Of a stretch of 64,000 bases of DNA, positions 11,261 to 21,169 are shown piece after piece. The translations under genes were made by a program, and so were the position numbers. Positions within the stretch are counted from its first letter, which is position 1; each line of letters starts with the position of its first letter. Source of the stretch: Tropicimonas sp. IMCC6043 (lineage in GTDB: Bacteria; Pseudomonadota; Alphaproteobacteria; Rhodobacterales; Rhodobacteraceae); the NCBI RefSeq assembly GCF_004146235.1, contig NZ_SELO01000001.1, positions 431,354 through 495,353 on the forward strand. The letters are read 5' to 3'. The notes under the pieces are model-generated. The model ran no database searches and was not told the DNA's origin. It saw only the letters and a program-made list of their open reading frames with translations.

Positions 11261-12424
11261 CTACCCCATGGTCTTCATCATCTCCCGACCGATGAGCATG
11301 CGACGAATCTCCGACGTGCCGGCACCGATCTCCATGAGTTTGGCATCCCGGAACAGGCGACTGACGGGGGAGTCGGCGAGGAACCCCGCCCCACCCATCG
11401 CCTGAACCGCCTGGTGCGCCTGCACCATCGCCGCTTCGGAGGCATAGAGCACGCAGGCAGCGGCGTCCTGACGGGTGATCTCGCCCCGGTCGCAGGCCTT
11501 GGCCGCTTCGTAGACATAGGCCCGCGCCGAGTTCATCGCCGTATACATGTCTGCGATCTTGGCCTGCATGAGCTGGAAATTCCCGATCTTCTCGCCGAAC
11601 TGCTCGCGCTCGGCGAGATAGGGCATGATCTCGTCGAGGCAGGCCGCGATGATACCGGTGCCGATGCCGGCAAGCACCACGCGCTCGTAGTCGAGACCCG
11701 ACATCAGCACCCGAACGCCGCGCCCCTCCTCGCCCAGCACGTTCTCGAAGGGCACTTCCACATTCTCGAAGACGAGTTCGCCGGTGTTCGACCCGCGCAT
11801 GCCGAGCTTGTCGAAATGTTTCGAAGTCGAGAAACCGGCCATCGTCCGCTCGACCATGAAGGCGGTAATCCCCCTCGCGCCGGCCTCCGGGTCCGTCTTG
11901 GCATAGACAACGAGCGTATCGGCATCCGGCCCGTTGGTGATCCAGAACTTGGTTCCGTTGAGGAGATAATGCCCGTTGCGCTTCTCCGCCCGGAGCTTCA
12001 TCGAGACCACGTCCGAGCCGGACCCCGCTTCCGACATCGCCAGCGCGCCGACGGATTCGCCGGAAATCAGGCCGGGCAGGTATTTGCGCTTCTGCGCCTC
12101 GCTGCCGTTGAGCTTGATCTGGTTCACGCAGAGATTGGAATGCGCGCCATAGGAGAGCGAGACCGAGGCCGAGGCCCGCGCGATCTCCTCCACTGCGATG
12201 GTGTGCGCGAGATAGGACATCCCCGCCCCGCCATATTCCTCGGGCACTGTGATGCCCAGCAGGCCGAGATCTCCCATCTCCCGCCAGAGTTCCGCCGGGA
12301 AGACGTTGCCGGCGTCGATCTCGGCGGCCATCGGCTTCACCCGCTCCTGGGCCCAGCGATGGACCATGTCGCGCAGCGCCGCCGCGTCCTCGCCGATGTC
12401 GAAACTCATCACCGCGGTGAACAT
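11261..12424 (-). CDS. ivd: Isovaleryl-CoA dehydrogenase
   Basis: 387-residue FAD acyl-CoA dehydrogenase converting isovaleryl-CoA to 3-methylcrotonyl-CoA, the entry step of the pathway encoded downstream. The catalytic Glu of isovaleryl enzymes sits in [11 protein letters not shown] (about residue 246), unlike the C-terminal Glu of most acyl-CoA dehydrogenases, which makes the call specific. Also seen are the FAD/substrate motif [15 protein letters not shown] and the C-terminal [15 protein letters not shown]. The start at 12424 is preceded by GGGGAGG; an internal ATG at 12409 has no such site. A perfect palindrome lies 26 bases upstream of the start. Confidence 0.95.
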   Translation of the reverse strand: MFTAVMSFDIGEDAAALRDMVHRWAQERVKPMAAEIDAGNVFPAELWREMGDLGLLGITVPEEYGGAGMSYLAHTIAVEEIARASASVSLSYGAHSNLCVNQIKLNGSEAQKRKYLPGLISGESVGALAMSEAGSGSDVVSMKLRAEKRNGHYLLNGTKFWITNGPDADTLVVYAKTDPEAGARGITAFMVERTMAGFSTSKHFDKLGMRGSNTGELVFENVEVPFENVLGEEGRGVRVLMSGLDYERVVLAGIGTGIIAACLDEIMPYLAEREQFGEKIGNFQLMQAKIADMYTAMNSARAYVYEAAKACDRGEITRQDAAACVLYASEAAMVQAHQAVQAMGGAGFLADSPVSRLFRDAKLMEIGAGTSEIRRMLIGREMMKTMG

Positions 12425-12450
12425 GCCAACAGGGCCTCCCCTCCCCGTTA

Positions 12451-12466
12451 TTGAACGTCCGTTCAA
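12451..12466. promoter_or_regulatory. Palindromic operator upstream of isovaleryl-CoA dehydrogenase
   Basis: TTGAACG-TC-CGTTCAA is a perfect 7-2-7 inverted repeat, 26 bases upstream of the ivd start codon. Its form fits a dimeric TetR-type repressor; related sites are known before acyl-CoA catabolic genes in proteobacteria. No such regulator gene is in the window. Confidence 0.6.
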
Positions 12467-12652
12467 ATACTAGGCATGGATTGGAGCGCTGGTCAATCGG
12501 GGATCGCTGCCGCCAGAGTGCGCGCCCGATACACGCACTCTGCCCCGACCTCCCGAGACGGCGGGGCACGAACCCCACGCGCTCGCGCCGAGCGCTCCCT
12601 TCGAAATACTTCAAATCAGAAGAAGCGGGGATGGCACGCGCGCCGCCGCAGG

Positions 12653-13078
12653 TCAGTCCCGGATGAACCGCAGAACCCCGGACACACCTTGTGCCTTGCC
12701 CTCTCTTGCGTCGGACGGGTGATTTACCCCGTCATTGACGATCACTTCCTCGAAATCGAACGGGCTCACGCCGTCGAGACAGGCCGCGTTGATTCCGAAC
12801 TCGTTCGGGTTGGAGCGGCGCTGGTGATGGGTGTAAATGCCGCAGACCGAGCAGAAATAGTGCTTCGCGGTGCGGGTGTTGAACTGATACAGGGTCAGCT
12901 TCTCCGCGCCCTCGAGGATCTCGAGCCCGTCGAGGGGCGCCGAGAGCGCCACCGCGCCGCGCATCCGGCAGAGCGAACAGGAGCAGCGCCGCGCCGTTGC
13001 CAACCCGCCATCGCTCAGCCGCACGCGAAAGCGCACCGCGCCGCAATGGCAGGCGCCGTCCCAAGTCTTCTGATCCAT
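12653..13078 (-). CDS. GFA (glutathione-dependent formaldehyde-activating) family protein
   Basis: 141-residue zinc protein of the GFA/CENP-V fold. Zinc-ligand cysteines appear in order: CHCGAVRF (Cys10, Cys12), CSCSLCRMRGA (a C-x-C-x2-C cluster near residues 33-38), and YFCSVCGIYTHH (near 73-76). The length is usual. Members are often called glutathione S-transferase-like formaldehyde-activating enzymes, but for most paralogues the reaction is unproven, and this one has no formaldehyde-oxidation neighbour. It lies 27 bases after the uvrA end in the same direction; co-transcription is possible. Confidence 0.85.
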   Translation of the reverse strand: MDQKTWDGACHCGAVRFRVRLSDGGLATARRCSCSLCRMRGAVALSAPLDGLEILEGAEKLTLYQFNTRTAKHYFCSVCGIYTHHQRRSNPNEFGINAACLDGVSPFDFEEVIVNDGVNHPSDAREGKAQGVSGVLRFIRD

Positions 13079-13105
13079 GCAATTCTCCTGTCCCGGCCGT
13101 TGCGC

Positions 13106-15973
13106 CTATTCCGCCGCCACGCGGCGCGCTGCCGCGAGGATCGGCTTGAGATACCGGCCGGTATGGCTCCCTGCAACCTCGGCAATCTCTTCCGGGGTGC
13201 CCGTCGCCACAACCGTGCCGCCGCCGTCACCGCCCTCCGGGCCGATATCGATAATCCAGTCGGCGGTCTTGATCACGTCGAGATTGTGCTCGATCACCAC
13301 CACCGTGTTGCCCTGCTCCACAAGTTCATGCAGCACTTCAAGAAGCTTGCGTACATCCTCAAAATGCAAGCCGGTTGTCGGCTCGTCGAGAATGTAGAGC
13401 GTCCGCCCGGTCGAGCGCTTGGCGAGTTCCTTGGAGAGCTTCACCCGTTGCGCCTCGCCGCCCGAGAGAGTCGTCGCCTGCTGGCCAACCTTGACATATC
13501 CGAGGCCCACGCGAACCAGCGCATCCATCTTCTCGCGGATCGAGGGAACCGCCTTGAAGAAGCCCTGCGCATCCTCAACCGTCATGTCAAGAACGTCCGC
13601 TATACTCTTGCCCTTGAACTTTATTTCCAGAGTCTCGCGATTGTATCGCGCACCGTGGCAGGTCTCGCACGTGACATAGACATCCGGCAGGAAATGCATC
13701 TCGATCTTGATGACGCCATCGCCCTGGCAAGCCTCGCAACGCCCGCCCTTGACGTTAAAGGAGAAGCGCCCCGGCTTGTAGCCGCGCGCTTTGGCCTCTG
13801 GCAGGCCCGCAAACCAGTCCCGGATTGGAGTGAAGGCCCCGGTGTAAGTGGCTGGATTCGAACGAGGAGTCCGCCCGATGGGGCGCTGGTCGATATCGAT
13901 CACCTTGTCGAGATGCTCCAGCCCCCGGATCGTCTCGCAGGGCGCCGGGGTCTGCCGGGCGCCGTTGAGCCGCATCGAGGCAGTCTTGAACAAAGTCTCG
14001 ATGGTCAGCGTCGACTTGCCGCCGCCGGAGACGCCGGTCACGCAGATGAACTTGCCGAGCGGAAACTCCGCCGTCACCTCGCGCAGGTTGTTGCCGGTGG
14101 CCTTGACAACTGTCACCGCCTTGCCGTTGCCGGCCCGGCGAACCTGTCCCACCGGGATTTCCCGCTTGCCGCTGAGATAGGCGCCGGTGATCGAGCCCTC
14201 ATGCGCAGCGATCTCCGCCGGCGTGCCCTTTGCCACGACCTCGCCGCCATGCACGCCCGCACCGGGGCCGATGTCGAAGACATAGTCGGCCTCGCGGATC
14301 GCCTCCTCGTCATGCTCGACCACGATCACCGTGTTGCCCTGGTCGCGCAGGTTCTTCAGCGTGCCCAGGAGCCGGTCGTTGTCGCGCTGGTGCAGCCCGA
14401 TGGAGGGCTCGTCGAGCACATAGAGCACGCCGGTCAGCCCCGAGCCGATCTGGCTCGCCAGCCGGATCCGCTGGCTCTCGCCGCCCGACAACGTGCCGGC
14501 ATTGCGCGACAGCGTCAGGTATTCCAGCCCAACATTGTTGAGGAAACCGAGCCGCTCGCGGATCTCCTTGAGGATCGCGCGAGCGATCTCGTTCTTCTGC
14601 CGGGTGAGCGCCGCGGGCACGGACTCGCACCAGGCATAGGCCTCGCGGATCGACATCTGCACGACCTCGCCCACATGCAACCCGGCGATCTTCACCGCCA
14701 GCGCCTCGGGCCGCAGCCGGAAGCCGCCGCAGGTGCCGCAGGGGCGGTTGTTCTGGTACCGCTCGAATTCCTCGCGGATCCACGCCGAATCGGTCTCCCG
14801 GTAGCGCCGCTCCATGTTCGGGATCACGCCCTCGAAGCTGCGCGTCACCTGGTAGACCCGGCCGCCCTCGTCATAGCGGAACGGGATCTCCTCCTCGCCG
14901 GAGCCGTAGAGGAACACCTTCTGCACCGCCTCCGGCACATCCTTCCAGCGGGCGTTCTTGTCGAACTGGTAATGCTTCGCGATGGCCTCGATCGTCTGAA
15001 GGAAATAGGGCGACTTGCCCTTGCGCCATGGGGCCAGCGCCCCATCGGCGATCTTCAGCGTCGCATCCGGTACCACCAGTTTCTCGTCGAAGAACAACTC
15101 CACCCCGAGCCCGTCGCAATCCGGGCAGGCACCGACCGGCGCGTTGAAGGAGAAGAGACGCGGTTCGATCTCGGGGATGGTGAAGCCGGAAACCGGACAG
15201 GCGAAATTCTCGGAAAAGGTGATGCGTTCGGGCTCGCCTTCCTCTTCCTTCGGCGCCGTCTCGAAGATCGCAATGCCGGAGGCCAGGTCGAGCGCGGTGC
15301 GGAAGCTGTCAGCGAGCCGTGTCTCCATCCCCTCACGCACCACCACCCGGTCGACCACGACGTCGATATCGTGGCGGAACTTCTTGTCGAGCTTCGGCGG
15401 CGCATCGAGTTCGAAGAAGGCGCCGTCGACCTTCACCCGCTGGAAACCCTGTTTCCTGAGTTCGAGAAACTCCTTGCGATATTCGCCCTTGCGGTCGCGC
15501 ACGATGGGCGCGAGCAGGTAGGCGCGCGTCCCCTCCTCCATCGCCATCACCCGGTCGACCATGTCCTGCACCTGCTGCGCCTCGATCGGCAGGCCGGTGG
15601 CCGGCGAATAGGGCGTTCCGACCCGGGCGAAGAGCAGGCGGAGATAGTCGTAGATCTCGGTCACCGTGCCGACGGTGGAGCGCGGGTTCTTCGAGGTGGT
15701 CTTCTGTTCGATGGAGATCGCCGGCGACAGGCCGGTGATGTGGTCGACATCCGGCTTTTCCATCATGTCTAGGAACTGCCTGGCATAGGCCGAAAGCGAC
15801 TCGACATAGCGCCGCTGGCCCTCGGCATAGATCGTGTCGAAGGCGAGGCTGGACTTGCCCGAGCCGGAAAGCCCCGTGATGACAACGAGCTCGTCGCGCG
15901 GAATATCGACGTCGATCGATTTCAGGTTGTGTTCGCGCGCGCCGCGAACCTCGATGAACTTCTGTTCTGCCAT
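13106..15973 (-). CDS. uvrA: Excinuclease ABC subunit A
   Basis: 955-residue UvrA, the damage-sensing ATPase of nucleotide excision repair. It shows the first Walker [13 protein letters not shown] (about 33), an insertion zinc finger around [10 protein letters not shown] and ACPDCDGLG, the ABC signature [16 protein letters not shown], the second Walker [14 protein letters not shown], the second zinc finger [11 protein letters not shown] with [10 protein letters not shown], and the second signature [15 protein letters not shown]. The end [14 protein letters not shown] is typical of alphaproteobacterial UvrA. A GAAC-N7-GAAC box 67 bases upstream indicates LexA/SOS control. Confidence 0.98.
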   Translation of the reverse strand: MAEQKFIEVRGAREHNLKSIDVDIPRDELVVITGLSGSGKSSLAFDTIYAEGQRRYVESLSAYARQFLDMMEKPDVDHITGLSPAISIEQKTTSKNPRSTVGTVTEIYDYLRLLFARVGTPYSPATGLPIEAQQVQDMVDRVMAMEEGTRAYLLAPIVRDRKGEYRKEFLELRKQGFQRVKVDGAFFELDAPPKLDKKFRHDIDVVVDRVVVREGMETRLADSFRTALDLASGIAIFETAPKEEEGEPERITFSENFACPVSGFTIPEIEPRLFSFNAPVGACPDCDGLGVELFFDEKLVVPDATLKIADGALAPWRKGKSPYFLQTIEAIAKHYQFDKNARWKDVPEAVQKVFLYGSGEEEIPFRYDEGGRVYQVTRSFEGVIPNMERRYRETDSAWIREEFERYQNNRPCGTCGGFRLRPEALAVKIAGLHVGEVVQMSIREAYAWCESVPAALTRQKNEIARAILKEIRERLGFLNNVGLEYLTLSRNAGTLSGGESQRIRLASQIGSGLTGVLYVLDEPSIGLHQRDNDRLLGTLKNLRDQGNTVIVVEHDEEAIREADYVFDIGPGAGVHGGEVVAKGTPAEIAAHEGSITGAYLSGKREIPVGQVRRAGNGKAVTVVKATGNNLREVTAEFPLGKFICVTGVSGGGKSTLTIETLFKTASMRLNGARQTPAPCETIRGLEHLDKVIDIDQRPIGRTPRSNPATYTGAFTPIRDWFAGLPEAKARGYKPGRFSFNVKGGRCEACQGDGVIKIEMHFLPDVYVTCETCHGARYNRETLEIKFKGKSIADVLDMTVEDAQGFFKAVPSIREKMDALVRVGLGYVKVGQQATTLSGGEAQRVKLSKELAKRSTGRTLYILDEPTTGLHFEDVRKLLEVLHELVEQGNTVVVIEHNLDVIKTADWIIDIGPEGGDGGGTVVATGTPEEIAEVAGSHTGRYLKPILAAARRVAAE

Positions 15974-16039
15974 GTCTGACCCCGCACCGGATGCGACATG
16001 AGATAAGCGATGGCGGCAGATTCTCCAACGAGAAAATCA

Positions 16040-16054
16040 GAACATTACGTGAAC
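16040..16054 (-). promoter_or_regulatory. LexA (SOS) box for uvrA
   Basis: GAAC-attacgt-GAAC, read on the uvrA strand as GTTC-N7-GTTC, matches exactly the direct-repeat LexA site known in alphaproteobacteria. It lies 67 bases upstream of the uvrA start codon, a normal operator distance. Confidence 0.75.
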
Positions 16055-16171
16055 TTCCTGCCGCGGTCGGCCAATGGCCGCTGCCACGCCTCGCCCGGAC
16101 CGACTCGGCATCGATCCGGTGGATCGGGGATCACGCAAGCGGCGCAGCCCTGCCGCGCCGCGATCCGGGGC

Positions 16172-16381
16172 CTAGTTGGTCGCGTTCGCGCCAATTACCG
16201 CGCCGGTCGCCGCTCCGGCAACGGTCATTGCCGTCTTGCCCTTTCCGGCACCGAACTGGTTGCCGATCACACCACCGACGGCAGCGCCGGTCGCGGTGTT
16301 GACGGCCTGGTTGTCGGTGCAGGCGGACGTAACAAGAACAACGAACCCGACGAGGAACAGCGGGATCAGGCGGATACCCAT
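16172..16381 (-). CDS. Small glycine-zipper lipoprotein
   Basis: 69 residues starting at MGIRLIPLFLVG, after an AAGGAG-like site (GCGAAGGAGTGTGAAA); an ATG 10 codons upstream lacks one. A hydrophobic signal ends in a lipobox-like VTSAC (Cys21), so the mature protein is probably a lipoprotein. The rest is a glycine zipper with GAAVGGVIGNQFGAGKG and GAATGAVIGA, as in small outer-membrane glycine-zipper proteins. It is divergent from the repeat protein at 16601. Function unknown. Confidence 0.75.
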   Translation of the reverse strand: MGIRLIPLFLVGFVVLVTSACTDNQAVNTATGAAVGGVIGNQFGAGKGKTAMTVAGAATGAVIGANATN

Positions 16382-16600
16382 TTTCACACTCCTTCGCGAT
16401 ATGCCTTGCAATCATAGACCCTTACGTCATTGACGCAAGGCTTTGCGGACAAGCTGTCCCTCTGGCGGTCGCTGCGGGGACGAGCCAGTACCGGCCACAT
16501 CCGGCGGCCCCTGTCCCGGCCTCCGCTCTCCGCTTTCCGGTTGATTTCCCCCATGTCCCGCGCCTCAATAAGTCCGCCGTGCCCGCGGAGGATGACGCCC

Positions 16601-17962
16601 ATGAGAATTCTACCGCTGATTGCCTGCCTGCTGACGGTCCTTGGCCTCGCAGTGCCTGCACGGGCGCAGGAGGCGACGCTCGCGGCGCCCGACAGCGCCG
16701 TTGCCGGCAGCACGATCCCCGTGCAGTGGACCGGTCCGGGCAAGGACAGCGACTATATCTCGGTCGGGCGACCGGGCGAGCCCTATCTCACCTATGCCTA
16801 TCTCGTCACCGGCGGTGACAGCGTGGACCTTCCGCTGCCGCCCGAGCCGGGCCTTTACGAGATCCGCTATGTCTCCCAGGAGGAACAGAGGATCCTTGCC
16901 ACGCGACTCGTCGACGTCACTGCCACCATTGCCGACATCACCCCGCCCGCGACCGCCCGGGCGGGAGATACCGCGGCCTTCCTCTGGTCCGGGCCGGATT
17001 ACCCGGACGACTACATCGCCATCGCGGTGCCGGGCGCTCCTGATCCCCTTGCCATCGCCCGGACCGACAGCGGCAACCCAGTCTTCCTCCCCCTGCCCGG
17101 CGAGCCCGGTTTCTACGAGGCGCGCTATGTGATTGCCAATGGTGCGACGGTCCTGGCCTCGGCACTTTTCGAGGTGACCGGCGGCGGCGTGCGGCTCGTC
17201 CCGCCACCGGGCCTGGAAGCGGGCGCGGAGCTCTCGCTGGATTGGACCGGACCGGATGGCCCCGGCGACCGCGTGGCGCTCACCGCCCGCGGCGGCACCG
17301 ACCCGATCGCCGCCGCGCCAACCAGCGACGGCTCGCCCGCGCGCCTGGACCTGCCCGACAGCCCCGGCGCCTATGACCTCGTTTACCTGCGCGGCAGCGA
17401 CGGCGCCGCGCTTGCCCGCCTGCCCATCACCCTGTCCGGCAGCGCAGCGACGCTGGAGCCGCCACGCGCGCTGCCGGCCGGCGCGACCGTGGAGATCGGG
17501 TGGACGGGCCCCGCACGGTCGACCGATTTCATCGCCATCCGCATCCCCGGCGATGCCGGCGGTTACCTCACCTATGCCTATACCTCGCAGGGCAACCCTG
17601 CGACGCTCCAGCTTCCCGCCCGCGCCGGCAACTATGAGCTGGTCTACTACACGGGCGACACGCGGGAGGCGCTTGCCACGATTGCTGTCACGCTCACGCC
17701 GGTGGCGGCTAGCCTCGACGTGCCGCGTGAGGTCGGCGCAGGGGAGCGGATCTTCATCGACTGGACCGGACCGAATTACGAGCAGGACTACATCGCGGTG
17801 GTCGAGCGCGGCGAGACAGCGGGCTACATCACCTATGCCTACACGGCGCATGGCAGCCCGGTCCTGTTGCAGATCCCCGATGCGCCGGGAGAGTATGACG
17901 TGGTCTATGTCACTGCCGGCTCGGGCGAGGTGATCGCGCGGGCGCCGATCTCGGCGCGGTGA
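16601..17962 (+). CDS. Exported protein of five Ig-like repeats
   Basis: 454 residues with a signal peptide (ending ARA/QE near 19) and then five tandem repeats of about 85 residues filling the whole protein. Each repeat contains an aromatic core W-(T/S)-G-P followed by D-(Y/F/R)-(I/V)-(A/S), a central LTYAY-like strand in repeats 1, 4 and 5, and ends with PG-x-Y-(E/D)-x-x-Y, like a beta-sandwich. Repeats 4 and 5 are closest to each other. Similar repeats occur, as I recall, in secreted von Willebrand-A proteins of Rhodobacterales, but no such domain is present here. GGAGG at 16587-16591 supports the ATG at 16601 over 16592. The probable role is periplasmic or surface binding; no enzyme motif is seen. 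Confidence 0.75.
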   Translation: MRILPLIACLLTVLGLAVPARAQEATLAAPDSAVAGSTIPVQWTGPGKDSDYISVGRPGEPYLTYAYLVTGGDSVDLPLPPEPGLYEIRYVSQEEQRILATRLVDVTATIADITPPATARAGDTAAFLWSGPDYPDDYIAIAVPGAPDPLAIARTDSGNPVFLPLPGEPGFYEARYVIANGATVLASALFEVTGGGVRLVPPPGLEAGAELSLDWTGPDGPGDRVALTARGGTDPIAAAPTSDGSPARLDLPDSPGAYDLVYLRGSDGAALARLPITLSGSAATLEPPRALPAGATVEIGWTGPARSTDFIAIRIPGDAGGYLTYAYTSQGNPATLQLPARAGNYELVYYTGDTREALATIAVTLTPVAASLDVPREVGAGERIFIDWTGPNYEQDYIAVVERGETAGYITYAYTAHGSPVLLQIPDAPGEYDVVYVTAGSGEVIARAPISAR

Positions 17963-18081
17963 CTGCGACCGTCGGGGCTCCGGGGAGTCACCCTCGTGCC
18001 ACGGGCGGATTCCGGCAGGTCCCTTGACACCTTGCTCTGCGCGTTGCCGGGTGTCCTTGACGGGCCGATGCAAGGGGAGAC

Positions 18082-18984
18082 ATGACGATGAAGACACTGC
18101 TTGCCGCTCTCGTGGCCACGACCGCCCTTGCCGTCCCGGCGCGCGCCCAGGATGAAATCAAGGGATTCGGCATCGCCATTCTAGGCGGCGAGAACGCCCA
18201 GGAGCGGGTTGCCGACAGCACCTGCCTGGCCCAACGCATCGAGGACGCGCTCGGCGTGCCGACCGCCCTCTTCACCCCGGCCGATTATGACGGCGCCATA
18301 GAGGGACTGCTCGAGGGCAGCATAGACGCGGCCTGGCTCGGAGCCTCGAGCTATGCCCGGACCTACCTGAGCAATCCCGACGCCGTCGAGCCGGTGCTGG
18401 TCGGGACCGGGCCCGACGGCGCCGTCTCCCACGCTGCCATCGCATATGCCCGAAGGGACAGCGGCATCGCCTCGCTCGACGACATGAGGGGCAAGGTCAT
18501 CGGCTTCGCGGACCCGAATGCCCTCACGGGATACCTGATCCCCTCCGTCGAGATCGCCGCGCTGACCGGCGCCCCGGTGGGCTCGGGCGCCTATTTCGGC
18601 GCGGTCAGGTTCACCGGCAGCTACGAGCAGACCCTCCTTGCCGTCGCGTCTGGCGAGATCGACGCGGGCGTGGCCTGGATCGGGGGCGGCTCAGACGGCG
18701 TCCCCACCGGCCCACTCCGCACGGCCGCCGACGCGGGCCTCGTCGACGGGAACGTCCTGGTCGAGATCTGGCGCTCACGGCCGATCCCGGGAGGGCCCAT
18801 CGTGCTGCGCAAGTCCTTGCCGGCCGAGGTGAAGGAAAAGGTCACGGCGGTCTATGCCGGCCTGCACGAGAGGGACCCGGACTGCGCCGACCGTGTGGCC
18901 AATGGCCCGACCGCTGGCTTCACGCCAATCGGCCATGACGCCTATGTCTCGGTCATCGCCGCCCGAAGGGCGGTGTCCGACTGA
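18082..18984 (+). CDS. PhnD/SsuA-like periplasmic substrate-binding protein
   Basis: 300 residues with a signal peptide (cleavage about ARA/QD at 23). The fold is that of phosphonate-type binding proteins: GFGIAILGGENAQERV at the N-terminus, DAAWLGASSYAR (about 92-103), SLDDMRGKVIGFADPNALTGYLIP (the PhnD-like segment, 133-156), and TLLAVASGEIDAGVAW. ATGs at 18082 and 18088 both follow AAGGGGAG. No permease or ATPase gene is nearby, so it is an orphan receptor; it follows the repeat protein by 119 bases in the same direction. Phosphonate or phosphite specificity is only a family guess. Confidence 0.82.
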   Translation: MTMKTLLAALVATTALAVPARAQDEIKGFGIAILGGENAQERVADSTCLAQRIEDALGVPTALFTPADYDGAIEGLLEGSIDAAWLGASSYARTYLSNPDAVEPVLVGTGPDGAVSHAAIAYARRDSGIASLDDMRGKVIGFADPNALTGYLIPSVEIAALTGAPVGSGAYFGAVRFTGSYEQTLLAVASGEIDAGVAWIGGGSDGVPTGPLRTAADAGLVDGNVLVEIWRSRPIPGGPIVLRKSLPAEVKEKVTAVYAGLHERDPDCADRVANGPTAGFTPIGHDAYVSVIAARRAVSD

Positions 18985-19016
18985 GCCTTCGACCGGCAAG
19001 GGTGCTCGCTGCCGCT

Positions 19017-19409
19017 TCAGCCGGCGCCTTCGTGGACCACGACGAATTCCGGCACCCCGCCCCAACCATAGACCTGCACGCGCACATATCGCTCCTCGCC
19101 GCGTAGAACCGCGTTGCGGATGTATTCCGAGCCCGCGCCGATGCGGCAGTCGGCGGCGATCTTCTGCCGCGCGGCCAGCGTGGTGAACCACGGATCGCCC
19201 TCGTCATATTCCTGTCGGATGCGGAATTTGTGCACATTCGCCCGGTCCTGCTGGAGGATGCCGCAGAAATTCGTCAGGCGTACCCCCTTGGAATTATGCA
19301 TGTCCGCCGTGCCGATGAAGGCGAAATAGCCGCCGAGCAGGTCCTGCGCGGCGGCGGGAACGGCGGTGGTGGCGAGGCTGAGCGCGAGCGTGGCAACGAT
19401 TCTGATCAT
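19017..19409 (-). CDS. Secreted protein of unknown function
   Basis: 130 residues with a signal peptide (cleavage about AAA/QD at 21). The mature part is soluble, has two Cys residues (NFCGILQQD and AADCRIGAG) that could form a disulfide, and ends in a beta-rich stretch RYVRVQVYGWGGVPEFVVV. I recognise no family. It is convergent with the PhnD-like gene and followed downstream only by that gene on the other strand. The clear signal peptide and ordinary rhodobacteral codon use make it a real gene. Confidence 0.65.
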   Translation of the reverse strand: MIRIVATLALSLATTAVPAAAQDLLGGYFAFIGTADMHNSKGVRLTNFCGILQQDRANVHKFRIRQEYDEGDPWFTTLAARQKIAADCRIGAGSEYIRNAVLRGEERYVRVQVYGWGGVPEFVVVHEGAG

Positions 19410-19585
19410 GAACTACCCTCCGGATGAACCGGGCGGAGAGTTGCAGGATGCGGGCGAACACCCAATGCCGCAAAATGCCCCGCATGAAAGGCCGAGGGGC
19501 GCGGCGGATCTCCGGTCTTGGCAAATCCGCCGCGCCTGCCTGTTGAGATTCAACTCTTCAGCATCGGCCCTGTCGCGGACCCGCC

Positions 19586-20980
19586 TCAGATGTGGATCGC
19601 CCGCCCGTAGGCTTCGAGCACGCTCTCATGCATCATTTCGCTGAGCGTCGGATGCGGGAAGACCGTTTCCATCAGCTCCGCCTCGGTGGTCTCGAGCTGG
19701 CGGCCGACGACATAGCCCTGGATCAGTTCGGTTACCTCGGCACCAACCATGTGGGCGCCGAGAAGCTCGCCGGTCTTGGCGTCGAACACCGTCTTGATCA
19801 GGCCCTGCGCCTCGCCGAGCGCGATCGCCTTGCCATTGCCGATGAACGGGAAGCGGCCGACCTTGACCTCGTATCCCGCCTCCTTGGCCTTCGCCTCGGT
19901 CATTCCCACGCTGGCCACCTGCGGCTGGCAATAGGTGCATCCGGCGATCGAGCCCGGCTTGATCGGATGGGCCTTCTGCCCCGCGATCAGTTCGGCCACC
20001 ATCACGCCCTCGTGGCTCGCCTTGTGCGCCAGCCAGGGCGCGCCGGCGAGATCGCCAATGGCATAGAGCCCCTCGACGCCGGTGCGGCAATACTCGTCGG
20101 TCACGACATGGGTGCGGTCGACCTTCACCCCGGCCTCCTCGAGCCCCAGCCCCTCGACATTGCCGACGATGCCGACGGCCGAGATCACCGTGTCGAACTC
20201 CATCTTCTCGACCTTGCCGCCGGTCTCGATATGGGCGGTCACCTTGTCCTTGCCGCGGTCGAGCTGCTTGACCATGGATTTCTCCATGATCTTCATGCCC
20301 TGTTTCTCGAACTGCTTCTTGGCGAAGGCCGAGATCTCGGCATCCTCGACGGGCAGCACCCGGTCGAGCACCTCGACCACCGTCGTCTCCGCGCCGAGCG
20401 TGTTGTAGAAGCTGGCAAATTCGATGCCGATGGCGCCGGAGCCGATCACAAGGAGCTTCTTGGGCTCATGCGGCGGCTGCAACGCGTGCTTGTAGGTCCA
20501 GACCCGCTTGCCGTCGGCTTCAAGCCCCGGCAACTCCCGCGCCCGCGCGCCGGTGGCGAGTACGATGTTCTTGGCGGTCAGTTCCTCGGTGCCCTTCTCG
20601 GTCTTCACCGTGACCTTGCCCTTCCCGGCAAGCGTCGCCTCGCCAATGATCGAGGTCACCTTGTTCTTCTTGAACAGATGCCCGATGCCGCCGGAAAGCT
20701 GCGCGGCGACGCCGCGCGAGCGCTTCACCACCGCCCCGAGATCGTAGCCGATCTTTTCCGCCGAGAGCCCGAACTCCTTGGCCCGCTCCATGAGATGAAA
20801 GACCTCGGCCGAGCGCAGCAGCGCCTTGGTCGGAATGCAGCCCCAGTTGAGGCAGATGCCGCCGAGGTGCTCGCGCTCCACGCAGACCACCTTGAGCCCA
20901 AGCTGGGCCGCCCGAATGGCGGCCACATAGCCGCCCGGGCCGGCGCCGATCACGATCACGTCAAAGCTCTGTGCAGCCAT
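19586..20980 (-). CDS. lpdA: Dihydrolipoyl dehydrogenase (E3)
   Basis: 464-residue flavoprotein disulfide reductase that reoxidises lipoamide in 2-oxo acid dehydrogenase complexes. It has the FAD motif VIGAGPGGYVAAIRAAQLG, the redox-active disulfide GGICLNWGCIPTKALL (Cys near 42 and 47), the NAD motif VIGSGAIGIEFASFY, and the C-terminal His/Glu segment FPHPTLSEMMHESVLEAYG. No E1 or E2 genes are nearby, so this copy serves complexes encoded elsewhere. GGAGGCCGGAG just before the ATG confirms the start. A dyad sits 28 bases upstream. Confidence 0.96.
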   Translation of the reverse strand: MAAQSFDVIVIGAGPGGYVAAIRAAQLGLKVVCVEREHLGGICLNWGCIPTKALLRSAEVFHLMERAKEFGLSAEKIGYDLGAVVKRSRGVAAQLSGGIGHLFKKNKVTSIIGEATLAGKGKVTVKTEKGTEELTAKNIVLATGARARELPGLEADGKRVWTYKHALQPPHEPKKLLVIGSGAIGIEFASFYNTLGAETTVVEVLDRVLPVEDAEISAFAKKQFEKQGMKIMEKSMVKQLDRGKDKVTAHIETGGKVEKMEFDTVISAVGIVGNVEGLGLEEAGVKVDRTHVVTDEYCRTGVEGLYAIGDLAGAPWLAHKASHEGVMVAELIAGQKAHPIKPGSIAGCTYCQPQVASVGMTEAKAKEAGYEVKVGRFPFIGNGKAIALGEAQGLIKTVFDAKTGELLGAHMVGAEVTELIQGYVVGRQLETTEAELMETVFPHPTLSEMMHESVLEAYGRAIHI

Positions 20981-21007
20981 CTCCGGCCTCCCGCCGATCT
21001 AGTTTCC

Positions 21008-21036
21008 GAAAACTGGTTTAGCATTAAACTATTTTC
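21008..21036. promoter_or_regulatory. Double inverted repeat in the lpdA leader
   Basis: Nested arms GAAAA...TTTTC and GTTTA-gcat-TAAAC surround one centre in an AT-rich patch 28 bases upstream of the lpdA start. It could be an operator or a leader hairpin; there is no direct evidence for either. Confidence 0.35.
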
Positions 21037-21169
21037 CGCCGGTCGCGAACCCCCGGCGGCAGCGTTTTCCGGCCGGGCGTCCGAAAAACCGTCATGAGCC
21101 GAGCGCATGGCTCGCGGCGCAATTCGCATGGCAAGTGACTGCCCGGCACCCCGATCCACATGCGGCGTG

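Noticed and set aside
12476..15772. 1098-codon open frame on the plus strand
   Set aside because: Entirely antisense to uvrA and the GFA gene; no start signals and no domain.
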